Positions 63,435 through 64,000 of a DNA stretch of 64,000 bases are shown here, piece after piece. The stretch's first letter is position 1. Each line of letters begins with the position of its first letter. Made by a program: the position numbers and the translations under genes. Below the pieces are notes generated by a model. It saw only the letters and a list, made by a program, of their open reading frames with translations, was not told the origin of the DNA and made no database searches. The stretch is from Ferrimonas marina. GTDB taxonomy: Bacteria; Pseudomonadota; Gammaproteobacteria; Enterobacterales; Shewanellaceae. The stretch is from positions 434,001-498,000 of the forward strand of contig NZ_FQXG01000002.1 in assembly GCF_900129905.1 (NCBI RefSeq), written 5' to 3'.

Positions 63435-64000
63435 TCAGCTGTCAGTGCCCGGTTGCGCTGGCCAGACCTTGGCCAGAACCCAGTAGCACAGCACGGTAAC
63501 CGCCAGCGCATCCAGCACCTCCTGACCCGAAAGCCGGGCCCAGCCCTGGTTTACCGCAACGGCCATGGCAACGCCGGCGGCCCAGGCCAGCAGTGCCGGC
63601 CCGTTCCAGCGCTTAGGCAGAGCGGCTTGGTCGTACGCCTGGCCGCCGCGCCGCCCCCAGAAATCCACTACCACGATGGCGGCCACCGGGGTAAACAGCA
63701 CCGACAGGCCAAACAGGAAATCGGTAAAGCTGTCGAGTAGGTTGAGCCAGGCTGCCAGGGTACCCAGCACCCCGGCCAGGGCGGCGATACGCCACATCTT
63801 CTGCCCGGTGAATACCGCGTTGAGCCCCAGGGCACTGCTGTAGAGATTGACCGCGGTGGAGAGCCAGCTGGAGAGCACCAGGGCGATAAAGGCCAGCTTG
63901 CCCATACCCAGCAGCAGCATCACCTGCAGCACGTCGTCGCTGCCGGTACGGGCGCCGGCGTAGGCGGCGATGACGTAGACCAGGGTGCACAGGCCAAGGA
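63435..64000 (-). CDS. NCS1-family (CodB-like) permease, C-terminal part
   Basis: The frame runs without a stop to the right edge, giving about 188 residues of the C-terminal end. It includes at least five membrane helices: LGLCTLVYVIAAYAGARTG, MLLLGMGKLAFIALVLSSWLSTAVNLYSSALGLN, WRIAALAGVLGTLAAW, SFTDFLFGLSVLFTPVAAIVVVDFWGRR and the last hydrophobic pair. This is the cytosine permease/hydantoin transporter (NCS1) pattern, with VNLYSSALGLN in the expected place. It is followed by DUF917, so uptake of the same cyclic nitrogen compound is likely. Confidence 0.85.
   Translation of the reverse strand, partial: LGLCTLVYVIAAYAGARTGSDDVLQVMLLLGMGKLAFIALVLSSWLSTAVNLYSSALGLNAVFTGQKMWRIAALAGVLGTLAAWLNLLDSFTDFLFGLSVLFTPVAAIVVVDFWGRRGGQAYDQAALPKRWNGPALLAWAAGVAMAVAVNQGWARLSGQEVLDALAVTVLCYWVLAKVWPAQPGTDS

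Overview
The window reads as chromosomal DNA of a marine gammaproteobacterium of the Alteromonadales, closest in gene content to Ferrimonas or Shewanella. This is an inference from the GC-rich coding sequence and from several local arrangements: a Shewanella-type lactate set (lldE-lldF-lldG, lldP, Dld-II), purL next to mltF and close to tadA, an NsrR-type hcp-hcr pair, and punR-punC. There are no rRNA or tRNA genes, no IS elements, no prophage and no CRISPR array.

Region 1 (1-9461) is the most distinctive part. It holds a STAS protein and an OmpA-type lipoprotein (cut by the left edge), galE, a chain-length protein, two glycosyltransferase genes (one a GT2 fused to an initiating sugar transferase) and a secreted beta-helix protein. 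Two divergent intergenic regions each carry a pair of outward-facing sigma-54 (-24/-12) promoters. Midway in each lies an identical 15-mer that resembles the Vibrio fischeri SypG enhancer. Gene types and order match the ends of the syp symbiosis-polysaccharide locus (sypA-sypB and sypO-sypP-sypQ-sypR). I read it as a rearranged Syp-like exopolysaccharide regulon that also controls galE and a beta-helix protein.

Region 2 (9483-13660) is a Fur-box-headed operon: outer-membrane porin, imelysin lipoprotein, di-heme c-type lipoprotein. Region 3 (14219-27612) is housekeeping and small modules: a VF530-type protein, purL, mltF, an unreported 52-aa basic protein, tadA, punR/punC, an 8-strand-type outer-membrane protein, a TetR-ADH operon behind two tandem operators, a secreted metallo-beta-lactamase-fold protein and a small lipoprotein.

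Region 4 (27836-39166) is respiratory metabolism: hcp-hcr for nitrosative stress (NsrR and FNR-like sites), then lactate oxidation (lldP-dld and lldEFG, with CRP-like and LldR/PdhR-like sites). Region 5 (39378-50180) has two SmpA-like lipoproteins, a rimB-rimK-M14 deacylase operon, mgtE, an HdfR-type regulator, an MFS transporter and a large MscK/MscM-type channel. It ends in a perfect 25-unit heptamer repeat.

Region 6 (50176-64000) is a run of small redox and regulatory modules: an FMN reductase with a VOC protein under a divergent LysR, two tandem DUF2726 paralogues, a sulfatase, a second VOC protein, a LysR/ADH pair, two tandem Old Yellow Enzyme genes, two small membrane proteins, a DUF917 protein and an NCS1 permease cut by the right edge.
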